From Candidatus Zhuqueibacterota bacterium (lineage in GTDB: Bacteria > Zhuqueibacterota > Zhuqueibacteria > Zhuqueibacterales > Zhuqueibacteraceae): 64,000 nt of DNA. Position 1 is the first letter of the stretch. Each line of letters opens with the position of its first letter. Where the stretch lies: the NCBI GenBank assembly GCA_022616415.1, contig JAKEEU010000426.1, positions 27,841 to 91,840 of the forward strand, in the 5' to 3' direction. Shown here piece by piece: positions 7,782 through 16,643 of this stretch. The translations under genes were made by a program, and so were the position numbers. The notes under the pieces were generated by a model that saw nothing but the letters and a program-made list of their open reading frames with translations, ran no database searches and was not told the DNA's origin.

Positions 7782-9578
7782 TTATCTATTCACCGCCACC
7801 GCCTGTGACTTGGGATAATCAACCAACTCATTAGAGCCTTCGATGAGAAACACCTCGCGATCAGCTTTAATATTCGCGAAATGATCAACGTGTCCATGCA
7901 ACCAATATACGATCAGCGAGTCAGCTTGCGTTGCTTGCCCCAAACCAAAGGCGGCGACTTTCTCGGAGCTTGCCAAGAAACTCGATCCGGTGCGGATACG
8001 ACGCTCCATGCGCAGCGTATCTACGATGGCGACGAGGCGCGTGCCAATTCCATCACGGTTGCCCGTCCGGCCTTCAATATGCACGCGCAGAAAATGGTTG
8101 CCATTATTCAGCTCATTGCGCCACAAATGAACCGGGCCACCGTTCTCAGTAACAAAAATATCGACATCGCCGTCGCGATCATAGTCTGCATACGCGGCGC
8201 CGCGACCGACGATGGGTTGCGCTAAAATACCGCCAATGTTTGGCGCTTCATCCGTAAAAAATCCGTCGCCGTTGTTGACAAAAAGATGCGGCGGCTCCCG
8301 GTAAGTGATGCCATCCTGCGTGATTTCAATATCTTCTTGCACATGGCCATTCGCTGCAAAAAGATCGAGATCACCGTCGAAGTCGAAATCAAAGAGAAAC
8401 AAGCCGAATGTCAAGGTCAAGAGGCTTGGGCGACCGATTTTGGCGACCGCGGCACGATCGGTGAAGAGATCATTGCCGATATACCGATAAGCGGCGATCA
8501 TCTCCTTGGAGAAATTGCCAATAAAGATGGTTTCCTGTCCGGTGTGATCCACGACGCCGGCATCGATGCCCATGCCGGCACGAGCGCGGCCATTCTCATC
8601 ATAAGCGACGCCGCTCATCGCTGCGCTTTCGGAAAACGTGCCGTTGCCGTTGTTCTTGTAGAGCAAATTGCGCTGCGTGTCATTTGAAACCACGAGGTCG
8701 GGCCAGCCGTCGCGATTGAAGTCGAATTCGGTGATCCCCAAAGTTTTCCCCGGCGAGTTCAGAAAACCGGCGGCCTGAGTTTGGTCGGTGAAAGTGCCGT
8801 CGCCATTGTTGTGGTAGAAGCGCCCTGGAATGCCTTTGTAGAGTTCAGGCGTGCAATAACTCTTTGTCTTGCCGTCGAGCGTACACCACAAATCTTTTTC
8901 CGGCGACCACTCGACGTAGTTGCCGACGTAGAGATCGAGCCAGCCGTCACGGTCGGCATCGAAAAAGATGGCGGAGCTGCTCCACACCGGCCCACCAGTG
9001 ACGCCCGCGGCTTCGGCGATTTCCGTGAATTTGCCGTTGTCGTTGCGAAAGAACATATTCTCATACAACGTGGTAAAATAAAAATCCTCGTCGCCGTCGT
9101 TATCAAAATCCGCCGCGGCAATGCCAAAGCCGTAAGCCGATAAATCCCCTAAGCCGGTTTCTTGCGTCACGTTCGTAAAAGTTTGATCGCCGTTGTTGCG
9201 ATAAAGCCAGAGCGCCGGAACTTTTTTCTCTTTTTCTTTCGGCCAAGCGCCTCCGCCGACGAGCAAAATATCCGTCCAGCCATCGCCATTGTAATCGATA
9301 AAGCCGCCGCCTGAGCCCATGGACTCCGGAAACCATTTATCACCGACGGCGCCCGTCACATGCCGAAATTCACTGAGTCCCGTTGATGCCGCGGTCTCGG
9401 TAAAACCCGAGGTCGCAGTGTTTGTGTCCTTGGATTTGGTTTTTGGCTGTTCGGCCGTTCCCGAGTCACGACAGCCCAGCCAGCCGGCGGCAAGAAAAAC
9501 CATACATATCTGGAGAAAGTGGCGCCACGGAGCCTGAAGAACTTTATACGGGAAAATTAGTGTAGGTTCCAGCTTCAT
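7782..9578 (-). CDS. CRTAC1-family FG-GAP / ASPIC-UnbV lipoprotein (copy 1)
   Basis: A 598-aa protein with a lipoprotein-type signal (FLAAGWLGC, Cys36) should sit on the envelope. From about residue 59 to 490 it is a seven-bladed FG-GAP propeller with calcium-type loops: DYNGDGWTD, DFDNDGDED, DADRDGWLD, DFNRDGWPD, DFDFDGDLD, DYDRDGDVD. The ASPIC/UnbV domain follows (RTGSSFLASSEKVAAFGLG, near residue 535). Two cysteines about ten residues apart (WCTLDGKTKSYCTPELY) probably form a disulfide also found in the copy at 22277. Such proteins bind calcium and probably proteins or glycans; no enzyme activity is known for the family. The start has AAAGG upstream. Confidence 0.93.
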   Translation of the reverse strand: MKLEPTLIFPYKVLQAPWRHFLQICMVFLAAGWLGCRDSGTAEQPKTKSKDTNTATSGFTETAASTGLSEFRHVTGAVGDKWFPESMGSGGGFIDYNGDGWTDILLVGGGAWPKEKEKKVPALWLYRNNGDQTFTNVTQETGLGDLSAYGFGIAAADFDNDGDEDFYFTTLYENMFFRNDNGKFTEIAEAAGVTGGPVWSSSAIFFDADRDGWLDLYVGNYVEWSPEKDLWCTLDGKTKSYCTPELYKGIPGRFYHNNGDGTFTDQTQAAGFLNSPGKTLGITEFDFNRDGWPDLVVSNDTQRNLLYKNNGNGTFSESAAMSGVAYDENGRARAGMGIDAGVVDHTGQETIFIGNFSKEMIAAYRYIGNDLFTDRAAVAKIGRPSLLTLTFGLFLFDFDFDGDLDLFAANGHVQEDIEITQDGITYREPPHLFVNNGDGFFTDEAPNIGGILAQPIVGRGAAYADYDRDGDVDIFVTENGGPVHLWRNELNNGNHFLRVHIEGRTGNRDGIGTRLVAIVDTLRMERRIRTGSSFLASSEKVAAFGLGQATQADSLIVYWLHGHVDHFANIKADREVFLIEGSNELVDYPKSQAVAVNR

Positions 9579-9715
9579 TTTGGCCTTTGCGAAGCAAAGT
9601 TAAGAAAAAATTCTAAACTTTAGCCCTTAATTTGATGCGCCGTACTGTGTCGTCTGCGGATGAAATGTTCGCCACGAATGCCAGAACTCCTGGAATGCGA
9701 TGTTCGTAACGCGAC

Positions 9716-10315
9716 TTATATCCGCCTACTGAAGGCAATAATAGGCTCCTTGTACTCACGTGCTGAGCGGCCCCAAACCCACTGGTTGTAACCGACTTCA
9801 AACATCAGGCCCGTTGTCTGCCCAATATCAACGAGCAGCGAAACGCCGAGGCGGCCCATGCTGGCGTCATTGAAGTTCTGAATGCCGCCTGGTGTAAAAC
9901 CAAACCGATCTTCCGGCTTGCGAGGGCTGTCATTGCCCAGGCTGAATACCCAAAGCGAGCTCCCCTTGATGCGCAGACTTTTCCACGGCAAGCCATAACC
10001 AGCTTCGGCGAGGAACGGAGTCTGGTTGGCGGGCGCGCCTTCACGCCAGGTAAATCCGACTTCGGCATTTGCCCAGCCACGGTTCGGCAGCGAACGACCG
10101 ATTGGATAAGTCCCTTCCTTAAAACAGTATTTCAAGCTTACCCAGGCATCTGACAAACCGGTGTTACGTTCCATGTCACCTTTCGGCCCTTCAAAGCCGT
10201 CCAGGTAGGTGATGAGAAAACTGGCGCACAGCCTGGGCGCCAGCCCGATATCGGCGGTGGTGTAGTAGTAACGAAAATCATGCAGGGAGCTTCGCGGGGT
10301 AGTTTTGCCAACCAC
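9716..10315 (-). pseudogene. Remnant of an outer-membrane beta-barrel (porin-like) protein
   Basis: The frame from a weak GTG at 10315 gives 199 residues with alternating barrel strands (FRYYYTTADIGLAPRLCASF, AEVGFTWREGAPA, LGVSLLVDIGQTTGLMFEVG). It has no signal peptide. In the neighbouring frame just upstream, the DNA reads NPEEKKKWLAKLPREAP, which would join smoothly to SLHDFRYYY if one base were added or lost near 10280. That frame in turn meets a TAA. The gene therefore seems 5'-truncated and frameshifted. The 3' end reads into a half REP-like sequence (GTAACGCGACTT, 9706-9717), so its terminal strand may be altered too. Confidence 0.5.
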
Positions 10316-10405
10316 TTTTTCTTCTCTTCGGGGTTAATTAGGATTGTGGTTTTTTGATAAATAAAATAAATTTTCGAGGCTTGTTTTGCAAGTTATTTTT
10401 TCACT

Positions 10406-13400
10406 TCAGTTCATTGCACTCACTTGCTCGAACAACGCCGTTTTCACACCATGCACCTTGCTGCCATCCAAATTCCGCAGGCGGACGCAAGCACCCCAGC
10501 CCCCTGTCCCTTGGATGATTTTCAACAGGAGCGGATTCCAGCCTTGGCGCAAGGTGATTTCGATAATATCATCGCCCGGCGTAACACCGCGGCTGGCATT
10601 ATTGGCGTGCACCAATTCGCCATTCAACCAGACTTTGACGCCATCATCGCTCCCCAATTCCATTTTGACGCGCTGTTCGTTATCCGACCAAAGGCGATTT
10701 TGCAGGTATGCCACACGATTCTCTCCTCCCAAAACTTTGTCGAGTTGCAGAAACCACGGAGCTTCTTTGATGGTGCTGGCGGGCATAACTTGCCATTTGA
10801 TATTCGATTGTCCAGTTTGCTCCGGCGGAAACGCATATTCAAAAAGATTAACTTCGCTATTGATGTACGGCCCGGAAACCAACCACGCCGTCATGTAATC
10901 TTCGAAGCGATCAATTTGCTCAATCAAAGCACGAGCTTCCAGCGCGTGCGCCATGGTGTCGTTTTTCGCGTTTTGCAAAACTTGCTGCAGAATCGTTTTA
11001 GTTTCAACCGGATGAACGCCGCTCACGGCGGCGGCAATTTTCACGGCGGCAACCGCGGCATCCGGCCGCAGCGTTTCGTTTTTCATGTAGGCCGCCGCCG
11101 CCGCCAACGCGCTCAGCGCTCTGACCTCAGCGAGCCATCCCAAAACCATTTTCTGCTCAATCGAATTGGCCGCCAATTCCATCGCGCGCCGGAATTTGCT
11201 GACGGTGTCTTCGGAAGGAAGATCGCTTTCAAAGCGCAACAAGCGAACGAAGCCGCGCAGCGCCAGAATCTGGTGAATATTATGCTTGGATTTTTCGGCG
11301 ATGACAAGAAGATTCTTGCTCGGTTCAGCGGTGGGCCATTCGGAAAGGCCGCGAATCGCCGCGGTTTTGACATTGGCCGAAGTGTCATTGAGCGCCGCGA
11401 GCAGAATCGGCAAAGCCGCCCGGTCGCCGATGCCGCCTAAAACTTGCAGCAAAGATTCGCGCACTTCGGAATTCGTTCCGGCAGGAAATTTTTCAAGACG
11501 GGCCCTCACCAGGGCGCTGTTGCGCTTCTCCGGCGGCGCTTTCAGCGCCACCGCAACCACTGTTTTCTCCAGTTCACTGCGTTCGGAGGGGTTTGGCGCA
11601 TTCACCAACAGCTCAACGAGATCGGGCAAATGCTGCTCATTCGCAACCGTCTTCAGAGCGTGAGTGGATTCCAATCGCACTTGAGATTCGGGGGACTTTG
11701 CTGTTTGCAAAAGTAGCGGAGTGGCAGCGCTAATACGACGCTGATTGACCGCGAGAATCAATTCAACTTTGAGATCTGGCACCGCGTTGGCTATGTTTGA
11801 AACAATCGTCTCGTCGATGTTCGGACCGGCTAGGCGATAGAGGCTCTTGCGAGCCATTGTCGCTTCGGCGCTCTTGCCGGCGGCAATTTTTGCCAGGAGT
11901 GGCACGGTTGTTTCATCGCCAATTTTGCCGAGCGCTTGCAATGCTGCGGCGCGAACTTCCGCATGCTCGCTTTGCGTTGCCGCCATCGCTGCTTGTCGCA
12001 CCTCCGCATCCCGCCGTTCGGTTAATGAAGTCAGCAATTGCACTTGACTCATTGGCGCGAAGTTAGGCAAGGCTTGCGCAATTCCGGCAATGCTTTCTTT
12101 GGCAGGAATTTCATTCACTAAATTGGCGGCGAGAACTTGCGTTGCCGCATCGAAATTTATCAACAGACCCAGAATAAATTCGCTGACGTTTTCGCCCCGC
12201 GCACGAACCATGCCGCGCATGGCGGCATAACGAATCGGCTCGGTGAATTGCGGTGCGTTCAATTGCGCGTAGATGAGCAACGCCTGGTCTTTCCCGCCTT
12301 GTTGCAAGAACATGTCAGCGCAATTCAAATAAGCATTGCACACCAACGCCTTCAATTCGCCGGAAGTTTTGTCCTTGGCCGCCGCCAAAGTTTGAGCAGC
12401 TTTTTTTCCGCCAATCTTTCCCAGCGCGGTGATCGCTGCGGCGGCCGTCAACGGATCGGAATTTTCAACCAGCTTGCTGAGATCGGTAACTGCTTTGGCA
12501 TCGCGGCGCTGTCCGATGGTGTTGATGATGCCAATTCTGATTTTGCCGGTGGTTTGAGATAATGTTTTGCGGAGCGCCTTGTCAACGGCGGGATCGGGAA
12601 TGCGCTCGAGCGCAAAACGCGCCATATCAGAGGTGGTGGAATCTTGTAACATTTTTGCCAGCGCGGGCACGGATTCTTTCGAGCCAATGCGGCTGAGCCG
12701 TTCACAAATAAACTGTTTGCCCGCGAGCGTCGCGTTGCTCGATAGAATTTGCAAAAGGCGTTTTTCATTCTGCTGTTGCAATTTCGGTGAAACCGCCGCG
12801 AGGCGAAAGTATTCCGTTAAGTTCATCAATGGTTCGCGGCTCTCGCCATACTCATACACGGCGATTTTCTCGAAAAGCGGATTGAGCTCATCGGGTGCAA
12901 AAGACGTTTCCACCTCAAATGGCAGCGGCGTGGTATCAACCGGCAAGTCGCCGAGCGCGAATTGAATGCCGTCGAGGTAATGCGGCAAAATCGCGGGATT
13001 CCAATACACCGAATGATTGTGGCCGAACGAGCTGTAAAAGACGCGGCCATTGCCGAAGCGGCGCACCCAACTGATCGGCATATCGCGATCGCCGAAACGC
13101 ACGCCCTCGGCAGCGCGATTGGTTTTGTCCGCCATATCGAGCGCCACCAGAACACGGCAGTTTTGGCGCAAGCTGCGCTGGCGAATGCGATAAATCTCAT
13201 CGCTGATCTGAAAATTTTTGCCGTGAAATGCGGCGGTGAGAGGATGCGTGGGATCGGCAATTTTGATGGCCCACGTGCCGTTGGCATGCCAGGGATGTCC
13301 CTCAAAATGCCCGCCCATCATGTCCGCTGCCTCGGGCCAATTATAAAAATTATCGGTGGCGGCATGAATGCCGACCATACCTTTTCCGCTCTTGACAAAC

Positions 13401-13777
13401 TCCATCAAACTCTGGCGCAACGAAAGATCCTCAAACGCCAGTTCGCTGGTGTTGACCAAAAGCACCGCATCAAATTGCTTCAGGTTTTCCGGCGCAAAAA
13501 CCGCCATGTCCTCGCTCTGCATGGTGGTGAACGCGCCGGTCTGTTTTCCCATCAACTCCATCGCTTTCGCCGCATACGGAATCGAGCTGTGCTTGTAGCC
13601 CTCGGCGCGGGTGAAAATCAAAAGTTTTCTTGTTTGCTTGGGCTGTGCCGATGCTCGTTGGGGAATGGCTTGCTCAATTTTATGGACATCTTCGGGAGGA
13701 ATCTGTGCGGGCACAAGGCTCGGCAGGAGCATAAGATTCCAGATGGCAAGAAGGAGTTTTTTTCCGGGGTTCATCAC
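10406..13777 (-). CDS. Secreted ThuA-like domain plus HEAT repeats plus C-terminal beta-domain protein
   Basis: This 1123-aa exported protein (signal peptide to about LVPAQ) has three parts. Residues 48-280 are a ThuA-like (glutamine amidotransferase fold) domain with KLLIFTRAEGYKHSSI, DAVLLVNTSELAF, GMVGIHAATDNFYNWPE and GRVFYSSFGHNHSVYW. Residues about 300-960 hold many HEAT-like helical repeats (for example LQALGKIGDETTVPLLAKIA). The C-terminus is a PA14-like or carbohydrate-binding beta domain (SDDGVKVWLNGELVHANNA). ThuA proteins in Agrobacterium act in trehalose use through 3-keto-trehalose; the same chemistry would suit the neighbours here. It is last in a minus-strand run, 38 bases after the Gfo/Idh/MocA gene. 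Confidence 0.9.
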   Translation of the reverse strand: MMNPGKKLLLAIWNLMLLPSLVPAQIPPEDVHKIEQAIPQRASAQPKQTRKLLIFTRAEGYKHSSIPYAAKAMELMGKQTGAFTTMQSEDMAVFAPENLKQFDAVLLVNTSELAFEDLSLRQSLMEFVKSGKGMVGIHAATDNFYNWPEAADMMGGHFEGHPWHANGTWAIKIADPTHPLTAAFHGKNFQISDEIYRIRQRSLRQNCRVLVALDMADKTNRAAEGVRFGDRDMPISWVRRFGNGRVFYSSFGHNHSVYWNPAILPHYLDGIQFALGDLPVDTTPLPFEVETSFAPDELNPLFEKIAVYEYGESREPLMNLTEYFRLAAVSPKLQQQNEKRLLQILSSNATLAGKQFICERLSRIGSKESVPALAKMLQDSTTSDMARFALERIPDPAVDKALRKTLSQTTGKIRIGIINTIGQRRDAKAVTDLSKLVENSDPLTAAAAITALGKIGGKKAAQTLAAAKDKTSGELKALVCNAYLNCADMFLQQGGKDQALLIYAQLNAPQFTEPIRYAAMRGMVRARGENVSEFILGLLINFDAATQVLAANLVNEIPAKESIAGIAQALPNFAPMSQVQLLTSLTERRDAEVRQAAMAATQSEHAEVRAAALQALGKIGDETTVPLLAKIAAGKSAEATMARKSLYRLAGPNIDETIVSNIANAVPDLKVELILAVNQRRISAATPLLLQTAKSPESQVRLESTHALKTVANEQHLPDLVELLVNAPNPSERSELEKTVVAVALKAPPEKRNSALVRARLEKFPAGTNSEVRESLLQVLGGIGDRAALPILLAALNDTSANVKTAAIRGLSEWPTAEPSKNLLVIAEKSKHNIHQILALRGFVRLLRFESDLPSEDTVSKFRRAMELAANSIEQKMVLGWLAEVRALSALAAAAAYMKNETLRPDAAVAAVKIAAAVSGVHPVETKTILQQVLQNAKNDTMAHALEARALIEQIDRFEDYMTAWLVSGPYINSEVNLFEYAFPPEQTGQSNIKWQVMPASTIKEAPWFLQLDKVLGGENRVAYLQNRLWSDNEQRVKMELGSDDGVKVWLNGELVHANNASRGVTPGDDIIEITLRQGWNPLLLKIIQGTGGWGACVRLRNLDGSKVHGVKTALFEQVSAMN

Positions 13778-13815
13778 ATTCAGCTCACTTCATCAGTCGG
13801 ACTTCGCTTGATTAC

Positions 13816-15105
13816 TCACACACTCCACGGGCTCCGCATCGGCCTCGACAACATACGGTCAGCCTCAGGATCATTGACAAAGCGCTCTGCTTTAAGATTC
13901 CATCGCACTTTCCGCCCCAGCTTTATCGCAACCAAACCAAGATGGCCGATCATAATCGAATGGTGCGCGACTTCCGCCGGTGTGGCGGTTTTGGCGCGGC
14001 TGCGAACACAATCAAGAAAATTTCCAACGTGATCCGTGCTCTCGTAAAGATGAATCTCATTCGGGCCGATAACGGATTTCAAGATTGATCTGGGATGGGC
14101 TTCGATGCCGGAGCGATCGATATAGAGCCAACCCTCACTGCCAAGAAAATGCGTGCCCATGCCTTTGGGTTGTTGCTTTTCATCCGCCACGATCAGTGTG
14201 AAGCCTTCAGCGTATTTGCACTCGAAGTAATAAGATTCCGCCGTATCGAAAAGGCCGTCCTCCGCTTTCGGAAAAACACCTTTGCCTTCGATTTCGACGG
14301 GCGCGGAAGATTCGGTGTTCATGCCCCAATTGGCAATGTCGCAATGATGGCCGGCCCAGTCGGTGATCTGCCCGCCGGAATAGTCGCTGATCCAGCGAAA
14401 GTTATAGTGGCATCGACTCGGATTATACGGCGTCCATGGCGCCGGGCCAAGCCATAAGTCGTAATCAAAGCCGGCGGGAACCGGCGCTGGTTGCTGGCCG
14501 CGATGGTCAATCTCATTGCCTTGCGGCAGTCCGACTCTCACCGTATGAACTTCGCCGAGGCGACCGTTGCGCACCAGCTCGCAGGCAAAACGAAAATTGC
14601 GTTGCGAGCGCTGCCAGCTTCCGGTTTGCCAAACGACGCCGTATCGTTGCACGGCGTCGACAATGGCGCGGCCTTCGGCAAGGGTATAGGCCAGCGGTTT
14701 CTCGCCGTAAATATCTTTGCGCGCGCGCGCGGCGGCCACGGCAATGAGGCCATGCCAATGATCCGGCGTCGCGATCATCACGGCATCGATGTCATCTCGC
14801 GCCAGCAATTCGTGAAAATCATTGTAGGCGGCGCAATCCTGATTGCCGTAAGTTTTATTAACCACAGCGCGCGCCTCGTGGCGATGCTCGGTATCCACGT
14901 CACAAACCGCGAGCACTTGCGCATTCGGATTGCCGAGGAAGCTTTTCATATTCGCCGTGCCCATGCCGCCGACCCCGATGCAGCCGATGGTGATGCGGTT
15001 GCTTGGCGCGACCGTACCGTTTCTACCCAACACGGAGGTGGGAATAAAATACGGCGCAGCCATGGCAGCACCGAAAGCGCTTTTTAGAAATTGACGGCGG
15101 TTCAT
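13816..15105 (-). CDS. Tat-exported Gfo/Idh/MocA-family oxidoreductase
   Basis: The start is set at ATG 15105 because MNRRQFLKSAFGAAMAAPYF is a twin-arginine signal; the frame extends nine residues further up without adding sense. The NAD(P)-binding motif is ITIGCIGVGGMGTANMKSF, and the substrate-side motif EKPLAYTLAEGRAIVDA carries the usual catalytic Lys. The 429-aa length is typical of periplasmic Gfo/Idh/MocA proteins, which load NAD(P) before Tat export. Members oxidise or reduce sugar hydroxyls, often at C3. Neighbours (DUF1080, ThuA) suggest 3-keto sugar chemistry. The substrate is not visible. Confidence 0.93.
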   Translation of the reverse strand: MNRRQFLKSAFGAAMAAPYFIPTSVLGRNGTVAPSNRITIGCIGVGGMGTANMKSFLGNPNAQVLAVCDVDTEHRHEARAVVNKTYGNQDCAAYNDFHELLARDDIDAVMIATPDHWHGLIAVAAARARKDIYGEKPLAYTLAEGRAIVDAVQRYGVVWQTGSWQRSQRNFRFACELVRNGRLGEVHTVRVGLPQGNEIDHRGQQPAPVPAGFDYDLWLGPAPWTPYNPSRCHYNFRWISDYSGGQITDWAGHHCDIANWGMNTESSAPVEIEGKGVFPKAEDGLFDTAESYYFECKYAEGFTLIVADEKQQPKGMGTHFLGSEGWLYIDRSGIEAHPRSILKSVIGPNEIHLYESTDHVGNFLDCVRSRAKTATPAEVAHHSIMIGHLGLVAIKLGRKVRWNLKAERFVNDPEADRMLSRPMRSPWSV

Positions 15106-15136
15106 GATGATCATGCCATTAGCAATGTGCATGTTT

Positions 15137-15172
15137 TCTTTGCGAGCCTTTGCGTCTGCGTCTTTGCGTGAG
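15137..15172. repeat. CTTTGCG-type short tandem repeat
   Basis: CTTTGCGAGCCTTTGCGTCT and a following CTTTGCGTGAGA are degenerate copies of a CTTTGCG unit lying between the TPR and Gfo/Idh/MocA genes. It resembles one arm of the longer palindrome at 26209-26276. Confidence 0.5.
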
Positions 15173-15222
15173 ATTTTTTTTGCTTTTTTGAAAAGTTAGC
15201 GACATTAGGCAAGATGCCAGCG

Positions 15223-15954
15223 CTACGACTTACCCGGCAGCTTCGCCAAATATGCTTTTGCGGTTGAATCCTTGGGCGCATATTTGAGCACATTTTCCCA
15301 GGCTTTCCGCGCTTCCTCCATTTTGCCGCATTTTGCGTAAAACACCCCGAGATTCAACCAGACGTCGGGCAGGGAGGGGTGCAGTTCTAAAATCGCTTTG
15401 TAACTATAAAGAGCTGCCGCCGTGTCGCCACGCATCATGTACAAGATTGCCAGGTTATTCCGCAAGGCAACAAAGCGAGGCTCGATCGACAGCGCCACTT
15501 GAAACGCTTCGATGGCTTCATCCACCCGCCCGGCGCGGCGCAATGATTCCCCGTAATTCACCCACAGCATGAGCTGGTCCGGATTGTTTTCAACGAGATT
15601 TTCCCAATCCTGAATGTTCTTGAGCTCCGCCTGCAAGCTTTCGGCTTTGGCCAGATAACGCTTGCCCTCTCCTTGCTGGCCGAGGCGAACCAAAGCTTGG
15701 CCAAGATTATAATTGGCCCAATATTCCGCGCTGTCCGCCAATAGCAGAGCGGCAGTGTAAATTTTTTGGCTAAACGCATCTTGCGCTTGAATCAAAAATT
15801 GCGGCGCTTTCGAATTTGCAGAACGTCTCTGCTTCTCCGTACTTGAACGTTTTTCGTTGTCTGACTGCCAGCCCGCACTCAACAAGATTGATGCAAGGAG
15901 AGCGATGAACAGACAGGAAGTCTTGTTTCGCAGTTTTGGCATACGGATAGACAC
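15223..15954 (-). CDS. Secreted TPR protein, probably a shortened paralogue
   Basis: A 243-aa TPR protein with an N-terminal export signal (KTSCLFIALLASILLSAG). Tetratricopeptide repeats fill residues about 50-240 (for example LWVNYGESLRRAGRVDEAIE, DVWLNLGVFYAKCGKMEEAR). The start GTG 15954 overlaps the TAG of the DUF1080 gene (TAGTG); ATG 15942 is an alternative. Compared with the paralogue at 26328-27587 it lacks about 174 residues: LLLADSAEYWANYNLGQALV joins what in the paralogue are residues about 79 and 253. This looks like an in-frame deletion of around five repeats. A scaffold role is likely. Confidence 0.85.
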   Translation of the reverse strand: MSIRMPKLRNKTSCLFIALLASILLSAGWQSDNEKRSSTEKQRRSANSKAPQFLIQAQDAFSQKIYTAALLLADSAEYWANYNLGQALVRLGQQGEGKRYLAKAESLQAELKNIQDWENLVENNPDQLMLWVNYGESLRRAGRVDEAIEAFQVALSIEPRFVALRNNLAILYMMRGDTAAALYSYKAILELHPSLPDVWLNLGVFYAKCGKMEEARKAWENVLKYAPKDSTAKAYLAKLPGKS

Positions 15955-16643
15955 TACTTCAACTCCTTAATCTTGATATTCCTGAACCAGATCGGCGCAT
16001 CTGCATGTTTGCCCTGGAATCCGATGTGTCCCCGGACAGGCAGCTCATCCAGCGGCTTGCTCAGCCAGGCAGGGATCTCCGATCCGTCCGGGTTGGTCTT
16101 GGCCGAGGTCCAGCGGCTCATATCCATCTCTATGATAAGCTCGCCATTGAGCGCAACCCAGATCTTCTTATCAACACAAGTGATCGTGTAGCGATTCCAT
16201 TCGCCCGGCTTCTTGACAACGCGCTTGCGAGCTGCGAGGTGGCCGAAAATCGCGCCGCATTGCCACGTTGCCGGCGCGTTAGCCCATTTCTCGTGGTGGT
16301 CATCGGCAATTTGGACCTCGACGGAATTCGGAATCCAATCTTCGAGGTTGCTCGCGTGCACGATCACACCGCTGTTGGTGCCAGGTGCGGTCTTGAATTC
16401 CAGGTCCAGAATAAAGTTGCCGTATTGTCCCTGGCTCCAAATCGCTCTGTCTTCGCTTGCTGTAAGCACACCCCCTTGGAAGCTCCAGATTCCCTCAGGG
16501 CGGATCGCGTTCGACAAGTCTGGCTTGAACAGATCAACCCAACCTGGTTCTGTGGTATCGGGATGAGCTTTTGGTGGAACCTGTGCGTAATGGCTGCCGA
16601 CAAATACGAAAGTGACAACAGCCGTAAGGATGAGACTTTTCAT
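15954..16643 (-). CDS. DUF1080 protein, 3-keto-disaccharide hydrolase/lyase family
   Basis: A 229-aa exported protein (signal to about SHYAQ) made of one DUF1080 jelly-roll domain: GWVDLFKPDLSNA, SQGQYGNFILDLEFKTAPGT, NSGVIVHASN, NSVEVQIADDHHEKW and GHIGFQGKHADAPIWFRNIKI. Family members split 3-keto-glycosides in Bacteroides and other bacteria. The gene overlaps the CRTAC1 gene upstream by four bases and the TPR gene downstream (TAGTG), so the three are probably made together. Confidence 0.9.
   Translation of the reverse strand: MKSLILTAVVTFVFVGSHYAQVPPKAHPDTTEPGWVDLFKPDLSNAIRPEGIWSFQGGVLTASEDRAIWSQGQYGNFILDLEFKTAPGTNSGVIVHASNLEDWIPNSVEVQIADDHHEKWANAPATWQCGAIFGHLAARKRVVKKPGEWNRYTITCVDKKIWVALNGELIIEMDMSRWTSAKTNPDGSEIPAWLSKPLDELPVRGHIGFQGKHADAPIWFRNIKIKELK

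Noticed and set aside
9613..9801. 62-codon minus-strand frame
   Set aside because: It overlaps the better-supported barrel remnant in another frame and has no family resemblance.
10424..11440. 338-codon plus-strand frame
   Set aside because: Antisense to the ThuA-HEAT gene, whose minus-strand frame has clear domains and a signal peptide.
12962..14032. 356-codon plus-strand frame
   Set aside because: It crosses the boundary of two well-supported minus-strand genes and shows no domain.
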